From Phycisphaerales bacterium (GTDB taxonomy: Bacteria > Planctomycetota > Phycisphaerae > UBA1845): DNA of 64,000 bases. The notes under the pieces are model-generated. The model was given only the letters and a program-made list of their open reading frames with translations. It was not told the DNA's origin and did not search any database. Below are positions 25,838 to 34,999 of this stretch, one piece after another. Each line of letters opens with the position of its first letter. Positions within the stretch are counted from its first letter, which is position 1. The translations under genes were made by a program, and so were the position numbers. Where the stretch lies: NCBI GenBank assembly GCA_020639115.1, contig JACKHG010000009.1, forward strand, positions 1 to 64,000, in the 5' to 3' direction.

Positions 25838-27913
25838 TCACTGGGTGGCGGCGACGTCAGCCGGCGGTGCGGCGTGCAGGCGGATCGCGGTGCCGCCGCC
25901 GGGTGCGAGGCGGAGCTTGAGCGTGGTTTTCGCGGTGACCGGCTGGCGAACGATGTCCACGGGATAGGGGTTCTTGTCCCAGTCGGCGCCGGGGCCGTCG
26001 CGGTAGATCTCGGCGACGTAGCTGCGGTCGGCATCGAGGAAGTCCAGGTCGATCGCGAGCGAGCGTCCGTTTTCGTCGGTGATGCTGCCGACGTACCAGT
26101 CGTCGCTGTTGCGATCCTTGCGGGCGATGGTGACGTAATCGCCGATCGCAGCGTCGAGCACCTTGGTAAATTCCCAGTCGGTCGGCACGGCCTTGATGAA
26201 GGCGAAGGGCTCCGGGCGGGCTGCGTAGTTTTCCGGCAGGTCCGCGGCCATCTGCAGCGGGCTGTAGATCACGACGTAGAGGGCGAGCTGCTTGGCGACG
26301 GTCGTGCGGACGCGGTTGCCGGGCTTGAGGTCGTCGTAGCGCACCGCGAAGATGCCCGGGGTGTAGTCCATCGGGCCGGCCAGCAGCCGCGTGAAGGGCA
26401 GGATGGTGGTGTGGTCGGGGAGGTTGCCGCGTTCGCCGCCCCAGGCATCGTACTCCTGGCCGCAGGCGCCCTCGCTGGTCATCAGGTTGGGAAAAGTTCG
26501 GCGCAGCCCCGTGTCCTTGATCGGCTCGTGCACGTCGAGCATGACGTGATGCCGGGCCGCGGTCTCCATCACCTTGCGGTAGTGCCGCACCATGTACTGG
26601 CCGTGGTGCCATTCCTTTTGCGGGCGGCCCTCGGCGTCGGTGCGGGTGATGCCGGTGCCGTACGCGACGTAGCCGGTCTTCACCGTGTGGATGCCGAGCT
26701 TTTCGCAGAGCGCGTAGGCGTCCTCCAGTTGGCGTTCGTAGGCCTCGACCCCCCCGCCGGTCTCGTGGTGGCCGATCAGGCGCACGCCGCGGCTGCGGGC
26801 GTAGTCGGCGAGGCCGGGCAGGTCGAAGTCGGGATAGGGCTTGGTGAAGTTGAAGTGCGTCGCCCCGTTCCACCACTCGCCGTCCCAGCCCTCGTTCCAA
26901 CCCTCGACGAGCACGCCGGAAAGGCCGTTGTCCGCGGCGAAATCGATGTAGCGCTTGGTGTTTTCCGTGGTGGCCCCGTGCTTGGGCCCGGAGTGCCAGG
27001 TGGACTTCTCCAGGTGCATCTCCCACCAGATGCCCACGAACTTGCCCGGCTTGATCCACGACACGTCGTCGAGCTGGTTGGGCTCGTTGAGGTTGAGGAT
27101 GAGGTAATTCTCGATCAGTCCGCCCGGGGAGTCGGCGATCTCGAGCGTGCGCCAGGGCGACACCAGGGGCACCCGTCCGCGGGCCTTGATCCCGTCCGAC
27201 CAGGGGTAGAGCGTGGCGGTGAGGGTGTTGCCTTCCCGGCGGGAGAGCGCCATGCTGGGGAAATCGACCAGGGCCGCCTCGTGGATGCTCAGGTAGAGGC
27301 CGTCGGCGGTGGCGCAGGTCACGGGCGTGTGCACCTGGGTCGTCGCGCTCAGCGGCGAGTCGGTGTAGCGGTACTCGTAGCGGTTCGGCTGGAAGGCGGG
27401 TATCCACCAGGTGCGGTGGTCGCCGGTCATGGCGAACTCGGTGCACTCGGCGGTAATCTCGACGTCGCTGAGGCCGGGCTGATCGGGAATCACGTAGCGC
27501 AGCCCCACCCCGTCGTCGAAGACGCGGAAGATGACGGTCAGGCGGCCCGGGCCCTCCGCCTTCGCGAGGTCGATCTGCAGCTCGTTGTGGTGATCGCGAA
27601 TGTCCTTCTGCTCGCCCCACACCTGCGTCCAGGTCTCGTCGAAGGAGCTCGTGCGGGAGGCGACGACGTGAAAGCCGCCGTCGAGCGATGGTCCGTCCTT
27701 CAGTTGGAATCCGAGGCGCGAGGACGCGATCACCGGCTGGCTCAGGCGCGTCACCTGATAGGTGGGCACGCCGTTCTGGAGTTCGAACGCCACGCGCAGC
27801 ACCTTGCCGGGCGAATCGACGACAAGTCGCGCGCCGAACTCGGCACCGGCTGCTGGAATCGTGAGCAGAACCAGACCCGTCGTCATGGCCAACGGCCCAA
27901 CCTTTGAACGCAT
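25838..27913 (-). CDS. Glycoside hydrolase family 97 (alpha-glucosidase/alpha-galactosidase type)
   Basis: A 691-residue secreted enzyme. The signal peptide is MRSKVGPLAMTTGLVLLTIP...AAGA. The N-terminal beta-sandwich has WWIPAFQPNRYEYRYTDSP. The catalytic barrel has PGKFVGIWWEMHL, GVLVEGWNEGWDG and RLIGHHETGG. HEPIKDTGLRRTFPN and SEGACGQEYDAW hold the family's conserved glutamates. The strand position that carries a nucleophile Asp in retaining members reads VKTGYV here, so an inverting SusB-like mechanism is inferred. The ATG at 27913 is chosen because it begins the signal peptide; the frame is open further upstream. It is the last gene of a five-gene minus-strand locus, and its stop abuts the kinase stop. 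Confidence 0.92.
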   Translation of the reverse strand: MRSKVGPLAMTTGLVLLTIPAAGAEFGARLVVDSPGKVLRVAFELQNGVPTYQVTRLSQPVIASSRLGFQLKDGPSLDGGFHVVASRTSSFDETWTQVWGEQKDIRDHHNELQIDLAKAEGPGRLTVIFRVFDDGVGLRYVIPDQPGLSDVEITAECTEFAMTGDHRTWWIPAFQPNRYEYRYTDSPLSATTQVHTPVTCATADGLYLSIHEAALVDFPSMALSRREGNTLTATLYPWSDGIKARGRVPLVSPWRTLEIADSPGGLIENYLILNLNEPNQLDDVSWIKPGKFVGIWWEMHLEKSTWHSGPKHGATTENTKRYIDFAADNGLSGVLVEGWNEGWDGEWWNGATHFNFTKPYPDFDLPGLADYARSRGVRLIGHHETGGGVEAYERQLEDAYALCEKLGIHTVKTGYVAYGTGITRTDAEGRPQKEWHHGQYMVRHYRKVMETAARHHVMLDVHEPIKDTGLRRTFPNLMTSEGACGQEYDAWGGERGNLPDHTTILPFTRLLAGPMDYTPGIFAVRYDDLKPGNRVRTTVAKQLALYVVIYSPLQMAADLPENYAARPEPFAFIKAVPTDWEFTKVLDAAIGDYVTIARKDRNSDDWYVGSITDENGRSLAIDLDFLDADRSYVAEIYRDGPGADWDKNPYPVDIVRQPVTAKTTLKLRLAPGGGTAIRLHAAPPADVAATQ

Positions 27914-27978
27914 CCTTGGATACTCCCGGACCGGGGCCGGCGCTGCCGCGCCGGGTGTGGTGAACGGCGCCACGCGCG

Positions 27979-30438
27979 TCACCATCCCCCGTCGTACGTT
28001 GCTGCAAAATCGCCGAAATCGGCGAGATCCACGTCGGTGTCGCCGTCGAAGTCGAACGCGTCGAGGCAGTCCTGCACGGTTCGCGGCGCGGTAGGGTCGG
28101 GCGTCGCGCCCGGCCCGGCGAAACAGTCGTGCCAGGCGGCGTGGTCGGCGAGGTCCACTTCGCCGTCGCAATCGGCGTCGCCCTGGCGGCAGTAGAACAC
28201 GCTGAAGTGATGGACGGCGTCGTTGCCGACCTGGCTCACGTAGTTGAACTGCACGGTTGCCGCCTGCACGGTCACGTTCTGGGTGAGGGTCGCGCCGTCA
28301 GCGGTGACCGCGACGGCGTGGACGCGGGCGGCGTCGGACCAGTTCGCCGGCCGGGGCAGCGCGATGGCGCCGTCGTCGCCGAGCGGTTGGTGCACGTCGA
28401 CGCGGTAGTCGGCGTGCTCAAGCAGCAGGTAGTGCTCCGAGAAGCCGGCCAGGTCATGCCCGTAGAGCGTGCGGAACACGCCGCCGGTGACGTCGCCGTC
28501 CTTTTCCGCGATGAAGCCGCCCACGGCGACGACGTGGTCGCCGACGGTGAGCAGGGCGCCGGACGCGTTGGCGGTGACGACGGTGCCGTCGCCGAACGTG
28601 GTCCGCGTCTGGCCGGCGACGGCCAGCGGCTCGAACGCGACCATGGCTTCACCGACGAGCGGCGCGACGAGGAGCTTCTGGTAGCGGTCCACCAGGCGCA
28701 GCCACCCGAGGTCGCCGGTGGCCAGGTCGTACGACAGGGAATACCCCATCGAGACGTGGTAGGTCAGCGCGGTGAGATCGTTGGTCATCGTCGTGCCGGC
28801 GAGGTTGTGGGTCGAGAACCAGAGGTTGCGGTGGGCCCAGAGCTGGGCCAGCGGGTACGGGGTGTAGGTGCTCGCCGGCCACCAGTGCCAGCCGACGCGA
28901 TGGGAGTTGCAGTACCCGGTCTCGGTCCAGGCGATGCGGTCGAAGCCGCCCTCGGTCATGGTGGGCAGGAAGGTCGCGCTGCGGGCCGCGACGTCGACGA
29001 GCCCCTGGTTGAATGCCATGGGTGCGGGCGAGCTGGCGTTGCCGTCGTACATCTGGCCGCGGGCCCCGAGCTGGTCCTCGAAGAGGAAATCGCAGGGCAC
29101 GGTGGAGGAGAACTCCGTGCGGGTCTGGTCCTGGCGGGCGATCACCGCGGGATCGTAGGGGCTGACGACGTAGCCGCCATGGCTGCCCCCGTAGGTCTCG
29201 TAGATCAGGCCGCCGCTGCGGTCGCGGGCGACGATGCCGGTGCCGAGCGTCGCCAGCGTGGGCGATTGATTATCCCACCAGGTCGGATTCGTGTAGGGCA
29301 TGACCAGGTGGCCGCCGGCCCGCGCGGCAGCCACGAGATTCTGCAGGTCAGCGAGCGAGCCGAGCGCCGTATTCGGCGGCAGGTAGTCGGGGTAGTTCTC
29401 GTCGAACCCCACCGGCCAGAAGGACACGAGGTGGAGCAGGTTGCCCGCCGGCAGGTTGGGGAGGTAGCTCTGAAAGGAGCTGAACGTCCAGCTCCCCTGC
29501 AGCAGGTCGCGCTTGAGGAGCACGGCGTGGGCGAGGGCGTCGAGCTTCGCGGGGCCGAGCTTGTCCGCCAGCGTGGGCATGGCGTCGTAGCCGGTGCGGG
29601 TCCAGTACGCGGCCATCGCATCGGGGAGCGAGGAGCCGACGTTGAGCACGGTCAGCGGCGAACTCCACTGCTGCCCGGGGCCGAGCGCCAGCGTGTAGTC
29701 GTGATGGTACTTGCGCACGCCGCCCGCGTAGGTGTCGTCGCGCAGGATGGACCAGTCGCTCGGCTGGAGCGGGGCCTGCAGATTCTGCACGCAGTAGACG
29801 GCGAAGCTGCCGGTGGTGAGTTCGGTGTAGGCGAAGTCGGCGAAGAGCTGGCCGGGATATCCCGACCAGAAGTCGTAGCCGTCGAAGAAGCTGGGCAGCA
29901 GCTTCATGCCCTCGATGTAGGGCATGTAGACCGCTTCGATCTCGCTGCGTTTGAACGAGAGCTGCACGGGATAGGCCATCAGCTCCACGTCGAGCGCCGA
30001 CGAATTGGTGAAGGCGAGGGTCGTGTCCACCTCCGGGCCGGCGGTCACGTGGACCTGGATCCGCGCCAGGCTCGCATACGTGCCGGTGGCTGCGTAGTTC
30101 ATCGTGAGCGTCGAGCTGCCGGCATCCCACCCGTAGGTGAACTTCCGCGCGTTGTTGGTCGGCGAGAAGTTCTGGCCGTCGAGCCAGGTTCCGTCGCTGA
30201 AGCGCAGCACCCAGGGTCCGTGGACGTTGCCCGGGGACACCTGCTGGCCGGTGGTCTTGTCGAGGATGTAGAGGATGCGGCCATCGGCCTTGCGGAAAGC
30301 GAGTTCGCAGTAGTCGGCGTTCCAGACGCGGATGCGGTCCGACTGCGACGCGTCATAGCCGATCTGGGCGCGCGCGGGGCCGGCGCCGGTGAGCACAACC
30401 CATCCGATCGCCAACGCCAGCCACCTGCGTGCATCCAT
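27979..30438 (-). CDS. Secreted glycosidase-like protein (DUF6259-type) with dockerin tail
   Basis: An 819-residue protein with signal peptide (MDARRWLALAIGWVVLTGAG...ARA). The body is a large beta-sandwich plus barrel typical of uncharacterised glycoside hydrolase-like proteins: FKRSEIEAVYMPYIEGMKLL, GHLVMPYTNPTWWDNQSP, CDFLFEDQLGARG, MTEGGFDRIAW. The barrel carries Asp/Glu residues at strand ends. The C terminus has two dockerin-type calcium loops (GDADCDGEVDLADHAAW and FDFDGDTDVDLADFGDF). The family name is by resemblance and the substrate is unknown. Start: GTG 30441 and ATG 30438 are adjacent; AAGGAG is well placed for the ATG. It lies 65 bases before the GH97 gene, so a joint role in glycan breakdown is inferred. 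Confidence 0.75.
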   Translation of the reverse strand: MDARRWLALAIGWVVLTGAGPARAQIGYDASQSDRIRVWNADYCELAFRKADGRILYILDKTTGQQVSPGNVHGPWVLRFSDGTWLDGQNFSPTNNARKFTYGWDAGSSTLTMNYAATGTYASLARIQVHVTAGPEVDTTLAFTNSSALDVELMAYPVQLSFKRSEIEAVYMPYIEGMKLLPSFFDGYDFWSGYPGQLFADFAYTELTTGSFAVYCVQNLQAPLQPSDWSILRDDTYAGGVRKYHHDYTLALGPGQQWSSPLTVLNVGSSLPDAMAAYWTRTGYDAMPTLADKLGPAKLDALAHAVLLKRDLLQGSWTFSSFQSYLPNLPAGNLLHLVSFWPVGFDENYPDYLPPNTALGSLADLQNLVAAARAGGHLVMPYTNPTWWDNQSPTLATLGTGIVARDRSGGLIYETYGGSHGGYVVSPYDPAVIARQDQTRTEFSSTVPCDFLFEDQLGARGQMYDGNASSPAPMAFNQGLVDVAARSATFLPTMTEGGFDRIAWTETGYCNSHRVGWHWWPASTYTPYPLAQLWAHRNLWFSTHNLAGTTMTNDLTALTYHVSMGYSLSYDLATGDLGWLRLVDRYQKLLVAPLVGEAMVAFEPLAVAGQTRTTFGDGTVVTANASGALLTVGDHVVAVGGFIAEKDGDVTGGVFRTLYGHDLAGFSEHYLLLEHADYRVDVHQPLGDDGAIALPRPANWSDAARVHAVAVTADGATLTQNVTVQAATVQFNYVSQVGNDAVHHFSVFYCRQGDADCDGEVDLADHAAWHDCFAGPGATPDPTAPRTVQDCLDAFDFDGDTDVDLADFGDFAATYDGGW

Positions 30439-30469
30439 CACCTTACTCCTTGTGTTCCCGCGGAAACAG

Positions 30470-30513
30470 AGCCGACGGATCCGGTGCGCAACAGACCACC
30501 GGACCCGTCGGCT
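30470..30513. promoter_or_regulatory. Large intergenic hairpin between two secreted-protein genes
   Basis: AGCCGACGG and TCCGGTG (30470-30486) pair with CACCGGA and CCGTCGGCT (30497-30513), with one mismatch between the two stem blocks and a 10-base loop. It lies 32 bases upstream of the DUF6259-type gene and 40 bases after the giant dockerin gene. It has no T run, so it may set mRNA end points or stability within the operon. Confidence 0.6.
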
Positions 30514-30553
30514 GCCGTCTTCCCACCGACGCGTGCGTCGGCTGGTTGGCCGG

Positions 30554-33500
30554 TTACTGCGGGCCGTCGAGCAGCGCCTCGAAGGCGGTCAGGTCCAGCG
30601 TATCCACCTGGCCGTCCTTCACAAAGTCGAGGCGCTCGCACGCCATCGGCAATACCGGGTCGGCCTGCACGCCCACACACCGCTGCAGCAGCGCGATATC
30701 CACGAGGTCGTTGTCGCCGTCGCAGTCGGCGTCTCCATCAACTGTCCCGAGGCAGATCGCGGCGGCCCGCGCTTCGTAGTTCCGCGCGGCCCCGATGAGC
30801 GCCAGGTTGTCGAACGTCACGTCCATGATCACACCCGGGTTGCCGTTGTGGTAGGCCCCGGCGATGTGGAAGAACGAGATGTTCGCCAGATCCAGGCCGG
30901 GCACCGTGCCCGGGTTGTTGTCGTTCACGTAGCGCGAGAGCGGCAGCGCGAGCGTCTGTGTGCCGTTGGAGAGGTTCTCGAAGCGGTAGACGCGTTCCGT
31001 GCCGTCGTCGTCGGTGAGCACGACGACGATCTTGTCGGTCTGGTTGGACGGGTTCAGCGTAACCTGCAGCTCCAGGTCGGTGGCGCTGCTCGCGTCCACG
31101 TTCGGATCGAGATCGTAATAACCGCCGCCCCAGTCGGTGCCCTGCACGGTGAACGCGGTGGCGCCGGAGGTGAACGATGCGGTGGTCCAGCCATCGTAGG
31201 TGTCGGTCAGCGCGAAGTTGCTGAAGTCCGAGAGGACCGCGTTGGTGGCGGGAGGTGCGCCGGGGTTGGTGAAGTTGGCCGGCGCATTTCCCGGGTTGGA
31301 GACCTGGTTGCCCGCGCCGGACGCGTTGCGCATGGAGGGCAGGCTCTGGTCGTAGGCGAAGCCCAGTTCGTCGCCGATTTCGGCCCACACGTGGATGATC
31401 CGCGGCAGGTCGGCTGCACTGAGGCCCAGGTCAGCCAGCGGAATGGCCATCTCGAAGCCGCGCGTCGCTTCCCGCGCCCGCTGGGCGACGGTTGCCGCGC
31501 TCTCCAGGTGGCAGGCAGCGTTGTCGGGGCAACTGATGACGCCGGTGGTGTTCCAGTTGTTCACGGCCATGGCCATGCCGTTGGGATTATCCGCAACGAG
31601 GCCGCCGGGGTCGTCCGCCAGCACCGAGTCGCCGTAGTCGGGCACGACGGAGCCGCGGTAGGTGAACGCGTCGTTGACCAGGTCGAAGAAATCCACGAAG
31701 GCCAGGTAGGGCTGGTAGCTGAGGTTGATGCCGTACGCGTAGTCGTAGCCGATGGCCTCGTCCGCGGGCAGCGGACCGTTGGCGAGCTGATCGCCGCTCA
31801 TGGTGACGATCGGCGCCGCGCCCGGCGTGACGCTCAGCAGCGCGAGCTGATGGAACGTCATGTCCAGCGTCACGCCCGGATTGCCGTGCCCGAACGAACC
31901 GGTGATGTGGAAGAACGAGAGGTTCTCCGTATCGAGACCCGGGACGCTGCCCGGTGCGTTCTCCGTCGAGTAGGCCGACAGCGGCACGCTGAGCGAATAG
32001 GTGCCGTTGGCGGTCAGCCCGTCGAAGCGGTAGGCCCGCTCGGTGAGGTCCTCGTCCACGAGGATCACGATGACGGTGTCCGCGAGGTTGTTGGGATGGA
32101 GCGTCAGGTCGAGCGTGAGCGTCGTGGCGCCCGGCACGCTCATGTTGGGGTTGATGTCGTAGTAGGCTCCGCCGTAATCGGTCGAGACGACGTGGACACC
32201 GTCCACACCGGAGGTGATCGAACCGGTCACCCAGCGCTGGTAGCGGCCGCTGAAGGTGAAGTTCGTGAAGTCGGTGATCACCGAAGCGTCGTAGACCGCG
32301 GAGCCCGTGTCGAACGCGAGTTCGTGCTCGCCGCCGGCGCCGGTGTCGACGAAGACGTTGAGCGAGGTGTCATCGGCTGCCAGGTTTCCGGTCAGGCCGA
32401 GGTAGAGGAAGCTGTCATCGTTGGCGGCGTACATGGCGTCGAGTTCGGACCCGTCCTGGACGGGCTGAAGCACGTCGTACGCCCGCGCCTGATCGCCGTT
32501 GGAGGTCGGGCACGACTGCGTCGCGACGGGTGCGCCGCCGCCGTAGTCCGCCGGATCGATCACGCCGTCGAGCACCGCGCTGGGGCTGATGGTCGCAACG
32601 GTGTTGAGGTCGACGGTGAGGCACGATGCGACCGAGCTGAGGTCCGGGCGGAGTCCCAGCCCCTGCGGCGGGTTGCAGGACGCCCCGGTGAGGGCGGGCA
32701 GCGCCTGGTTGAGGACGGTTCCGAAGCCTTCGCTGACGGCGGTCTCCTGGTACTCGTCCGCGTCCATCGAGATGACCATCAGGTGGAAGGTGTCGCTGGA
32801 GAAGAGTCCGAGCGTGGCCAGCGGGATGGCGATCTCGATGCCGGTGTTTGCCGCGGCTGCCTGGGTGGCGCTGACTTCGGTCACGCCGGAGGTGTTCGAG
32901 TTGTCGAAGCCGCCGCGCGGATAGCCGAACTGCGGGCCGCCGCCCTCGAACGTCTCGTTGCCGTCGCCGATGGGCGAGGAGAACACGAAGTTGCGGATCG
33001 CCCACACGGGCAGGCCGGCGTCGTTGGGATTGTCCGGGGTGGGATCGCAGGGGACGCGGCCGCGCTCGTCACCGAAGTGGCAGACGTCGCCGGCGCTGGC
33101 GTTGCCGAAGGGCGCGTCGAACAGCAGGTAGTCGTGGCCGTAGAGGGTGCCGCCGGCGCCGTCGACCGCGAGGGCGTAATCCCAACCGGTGAAGGAGGGA
33201 TCGCCGCAGGTCGGCAGCAGCGTGCCGGAGTTCGGCGTGACCGTGTAGGTGTCGTCGGACCCGTCCAGCGGCGTGCCGTTGGTGTTGACGATCACCTCGC
33301 GCCCCGCCAGTTGGAGGGCGAACGGCGGGCCGCCGACGCCCTCGGTGCGCAGCTCGGTCTGCCCGCCGCTGAAGGGGTTGTCGATGAGGATGATGAAGTC
33401 GTTGCCGACCTCGATCAGGTTGCCGGCGAGTCCGACGTAGAGGTAGCTGTTGTCCTTCGCGAGGTACAGCGCGTCGAGTTCGCTGCCCGCGGTGTAGACG

Positions 33501-33679
33501 GGCATCACCGCCAGGTCGGTCACGTCGCCGGCCCCGGTGCGGTTGGTCTGCACGCCGACCAGCGCCGCGGCGGCGTAGTCGGTCGGGATATCCATGCCGT
33601 CGAGCGGACCCGGTGCAGCCGCCAGAGCGCTGCTGAGTGTGCCCCACGTCGCCAGAAGGCCGATCAGGAGATGTTTCAT
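30554..33679 (-). CDS. Giant secreted modular protein with dockerin-type end
   Basis: A 1041-residue protein with signal peptide (MKHLLIGLLATWGTLSSALAA). Three related modules each describe a surface-exposed beta domain (SELDALYLAKDNSYLYVGLA near the N terminus, SELDAMYAANDDSFLYLGLT in the middle). Two copies of a second module begin ITDFTNFTF / LSDFSNFAL and end PGVTLDMTFHQLALL / PGVIMDVTFDNLALI. The end is dockerin-like (DGDADCDGDNDLVDIALLQ). The second module also occurs in the PEP-CTERM protein at 35000. No catalytic motif is recognised; glycan binding or surface display is inferred. The true start is MKHLL at 33679, after AAGGACC; the longer frame upstream is not protein-like. It is part of the minus-strand locus. 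Confidence 0.78.
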   Translation of the reverse strand: MKHLLIGLLATWGTLSSALAAAPGPLDGMDIPTDYAAAALVGVQTNRTGAGDVTDLAVMPVYTAGSELDALYLAKDNSYLYVGLAGNLIEVGNDFIILIDNPFSGGQTELRTEGVGGPPFALQLAGREVIVNTNGTPLDGSDDTYTVTPNSGTLLPTCGDPSFTGWDYALAVDGAGGTLYGHDYLLFDAPFGNASAGDVCHFGDERGRVPCDPTPDNPNDAGLPVWAIRNFVFSSPIGDGNETFEGGGPQFGYPRGGFDNSNTSGVTEVSATQAAAANTGIEIAIPLATLGLFSSDTFHLMVISMDADEYQETAVSEGFGTVLNQALPALTGASCNPPQGLGLRPDLSSVASCLTVDLNTVATISPSAVLDGVIDPADYGGGAPVATQSCPTSNGDQARAYDVLQPVQDGSELDAMYAANDDSFLYLGLTGNLAADDTSLNVFVDTGAGGEHELAFDTGSAVYDASVITDFTNFTFSGRYQRWVTGSITSGVDGVHVVSTDYGGAYYDINPNMSVPGATTLTLDLTLHPNNLADTVIVILVDEDLTERAYRFDGLTANGTYSLSVPLSAYSTENAPGSVPGLDTENLSFFHITGSFGHGNPGVTLDMTFHQLALLSVTPGAAPIVTMSGDQLANGPLPADEAIGYDYAYGINLSYQPYLAFVDFFDLVNDAFTYRGSVVPDYGDSVLADDPGGLVADNPNGMAMAVNNWNTTGVISCPDNAACHLESAATVAQRAREATRGFEMAIPLADLGLSAADLPRIIHVWAEIGDELGFAYDQSLPSMRNASGAGNQVSNPGNAPANFTNPGAPPATNAVLSDFSNFALTDTYDGWTTASFTSGATAFTVQGTDWGGGYYDLDPNVDASSATDLELQVTLNPSNQTDKIVVVLTDDDGTERVYRFENLSNGTQTLALPLSRYVNDNNPGTVPGLDLANISFFHIAGAYHNGNPGVIMDVTFDNLALIGAARNYEARAAAICLGTVDGDADCDGDNDLVDIALLQRCVGVQADPVLPMACERLDFVKDGQVDTLDLTAFEALLDGPQ

Positions 33680-33800
33680 GGTCTTGGTCCTTGTCCCTGC
33701 AGCAGCCGCCCCATCAGCCGCTGGTGGAGAGAATCTCTGTGGTGGTTGATGCCTCACTTCCCCGTTGCCGGTCTCGTCTCCCCTCCCGGCGGGCTCGGCC

Positions 33801-34868
33801 CTAGCGCACCGGCCCCGTGATCTTGTAGGGCGAAACCCGCACAACGGCGCTGTGTCCGGTGGGCACGTCGAGCGCCTGCACCGCCCCGGATTTGCCCCAG
33901 GAGGTGGGCACGACGGTCTGCCCGTGGAAGTCCGCGAAGACGACGTTGATCGCCCCCTTGGGATGCCGCTTGATCGGGATGCGCTGCGGCCAGTTGTTCA
34001 TCGCGTGGTGCAGGAGCGGCCCGGCGGCCTGGGCCGAGATGATCAGGTTGACCACCCCGTCGGCTCGCGCGTTGGCGCCGGTCGCGTCGCCGCCCGACGC
34101 CTCGTCCTCGCTGTCGGCGCCGGCATCGGAGATGAGCAGGACGGTGGCGGGATCGAAGATCCTGCCGATGTCGCCGCGCAGGCGTTCGCCGGCGCGGGGG
34201 TGGGCCTGCCCGCGCACCCAGTTGCGGGGGTTGTCGGGATCGTAGCGCCCCACCGGCGGCAGCTTGGCGCTGTCGTCCTGGGCGCCGGTGACGTCCTCGT
34301 TGATGCCGTAGCTCAGGAAACCCCAATAGAGCCCGGAGGCTGGCTGGGGATCGCCGGGATCACCCTCGCCGACGAGCTGCGTGCTGTTGGGATAGAACGG
34401 CGTGGCGACGCCGATCTTGTCCGCGGGGCACATGGCCAGCGGGAACTCCTGGCTCATCAGGTTCTTGCGCTGCAGGGCGTCCTGGAAGCTGGCGGCGCGG
34501 GTGCCCCAGTCCCAGTTGTTCGCAAAGCCGTCCTTGCTGCACTCGCGGGCCAGGGCCACCGGCCAGGCCATCAGTTCGCCTTGCGGGCTGTAGGAGTAGC
34601 GCGAGCGCGTCGCGTCCGCCTCGTCGTTGCCCACGCCGCTGGTCACGAGCTGGAAGCGGTCGCTGTGGTCGTTCGAAAACGACATGCCCGCCTGGGCCAG
34701 CCCGCGGGCATGGGCGAGGCACTTGAGCAGCTTGGCCTGGTCGCGCGCCCGGCGGAGTGAGGGCAGGAGGATGGAGATCAACAGCGCGATGATGGAGATG
34801 ACCACGAGCAGCTCAACGAGCGTGAATCCGTGCTGACGCCTTCCGTGCCGAACTTTGCGAACGGACAT
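33801..34868 (-). CDS. Type II secretion-like prepilin protein
   Basis: A 355-residue protein with a prepilin signal: basic leader MSVRKVRHGRRQHG, then FTLVELLVVISIIALLISIL with Glu at +5 of the mature protein. The leader would be cut after Gly by a prepilin peptidase. The C-terminal part is globular with WAxxxxD/H-type planctomycete features (KGAINVVFADFHGQTVVP). Such proteins are expanded in planctomycetes and often sit beside glycan-use genes. ATG 34868 is chosen because it begins the leader and has GGAGCG upstream; the longer frame starts 66 bases earlier. It lies between the PEP-CTERM and giant dockerin genes. Confidence 0.88.
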   Translation of the reverse strand: MSVRKVRHGRRQHGFTLVELLVVISIIALLISILLPSLRRARDQAKLLKCLAHARGLAQAGMSFSNDHSDRFQLVTSGVGNDEADATRSRYSYSPQGELMAWPVALARECSKDGFANNWDWGTRAASFQDALQRKNLMSQEFPLAMCPADKIGVATPFYPNSTQLVGEGDPGDPQPASGLYWGFLSYGINEDVTGAQDDSAKLPPVGRYDPDNPRNWVRGQAHPRAGERLRGDIGRIFDPATVLLISDAGADSEDEASGGDATGANARADGVVNLIISAQAAGPLLHHAMNNWPQRIPIKRHPKGAINVVFADFHGQTVVPTSWGKSGAVQALDVPTGHSAVVRVSPYKITGPVR

Positions 34869-34921
34869 GATGGTTCGCTCCTGGGTGGGTGGGTTTCGTT
34901 TGTCGCTCCTCGCAGGGTGGA

Positions 34922-34968
34922 TCCGGCCAGGCAACCCGCCGGAAGCAAAAAACGTCTGCCTGGCCGGA
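34922..34968 (-). promoter_or_regulatory. Intergenic hairpin with T-rich loop
   Basis: Perfect 12-bp stem TCCGGCCAGGCA / TGCCTGGCCGGA (34922-34933 with 34957-34968) with a 23-base loop that holds TTTTTT on the minus strand. It lies 31 bases past the PEP-CTERM gene stop and 53 bases before the prepilin start. It probably ends or attenuates the first cistron, so the PEP-CTERM protein can be made in excess. Confidence 0.6.
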
Positions 34969-34999
34969 CCCCGCTGCGCTCAACTCGGGGAGGTTCAAC

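Noticed and set aside
25874..33820. Long plus-strand frames opposite GH97 and the dockerin proteins
   Set aside because: Composed of Val/Gly/Arg/His-rich nonsense; the minus-strand genes have signal peptides, family motifs and ribosome-binding sites.
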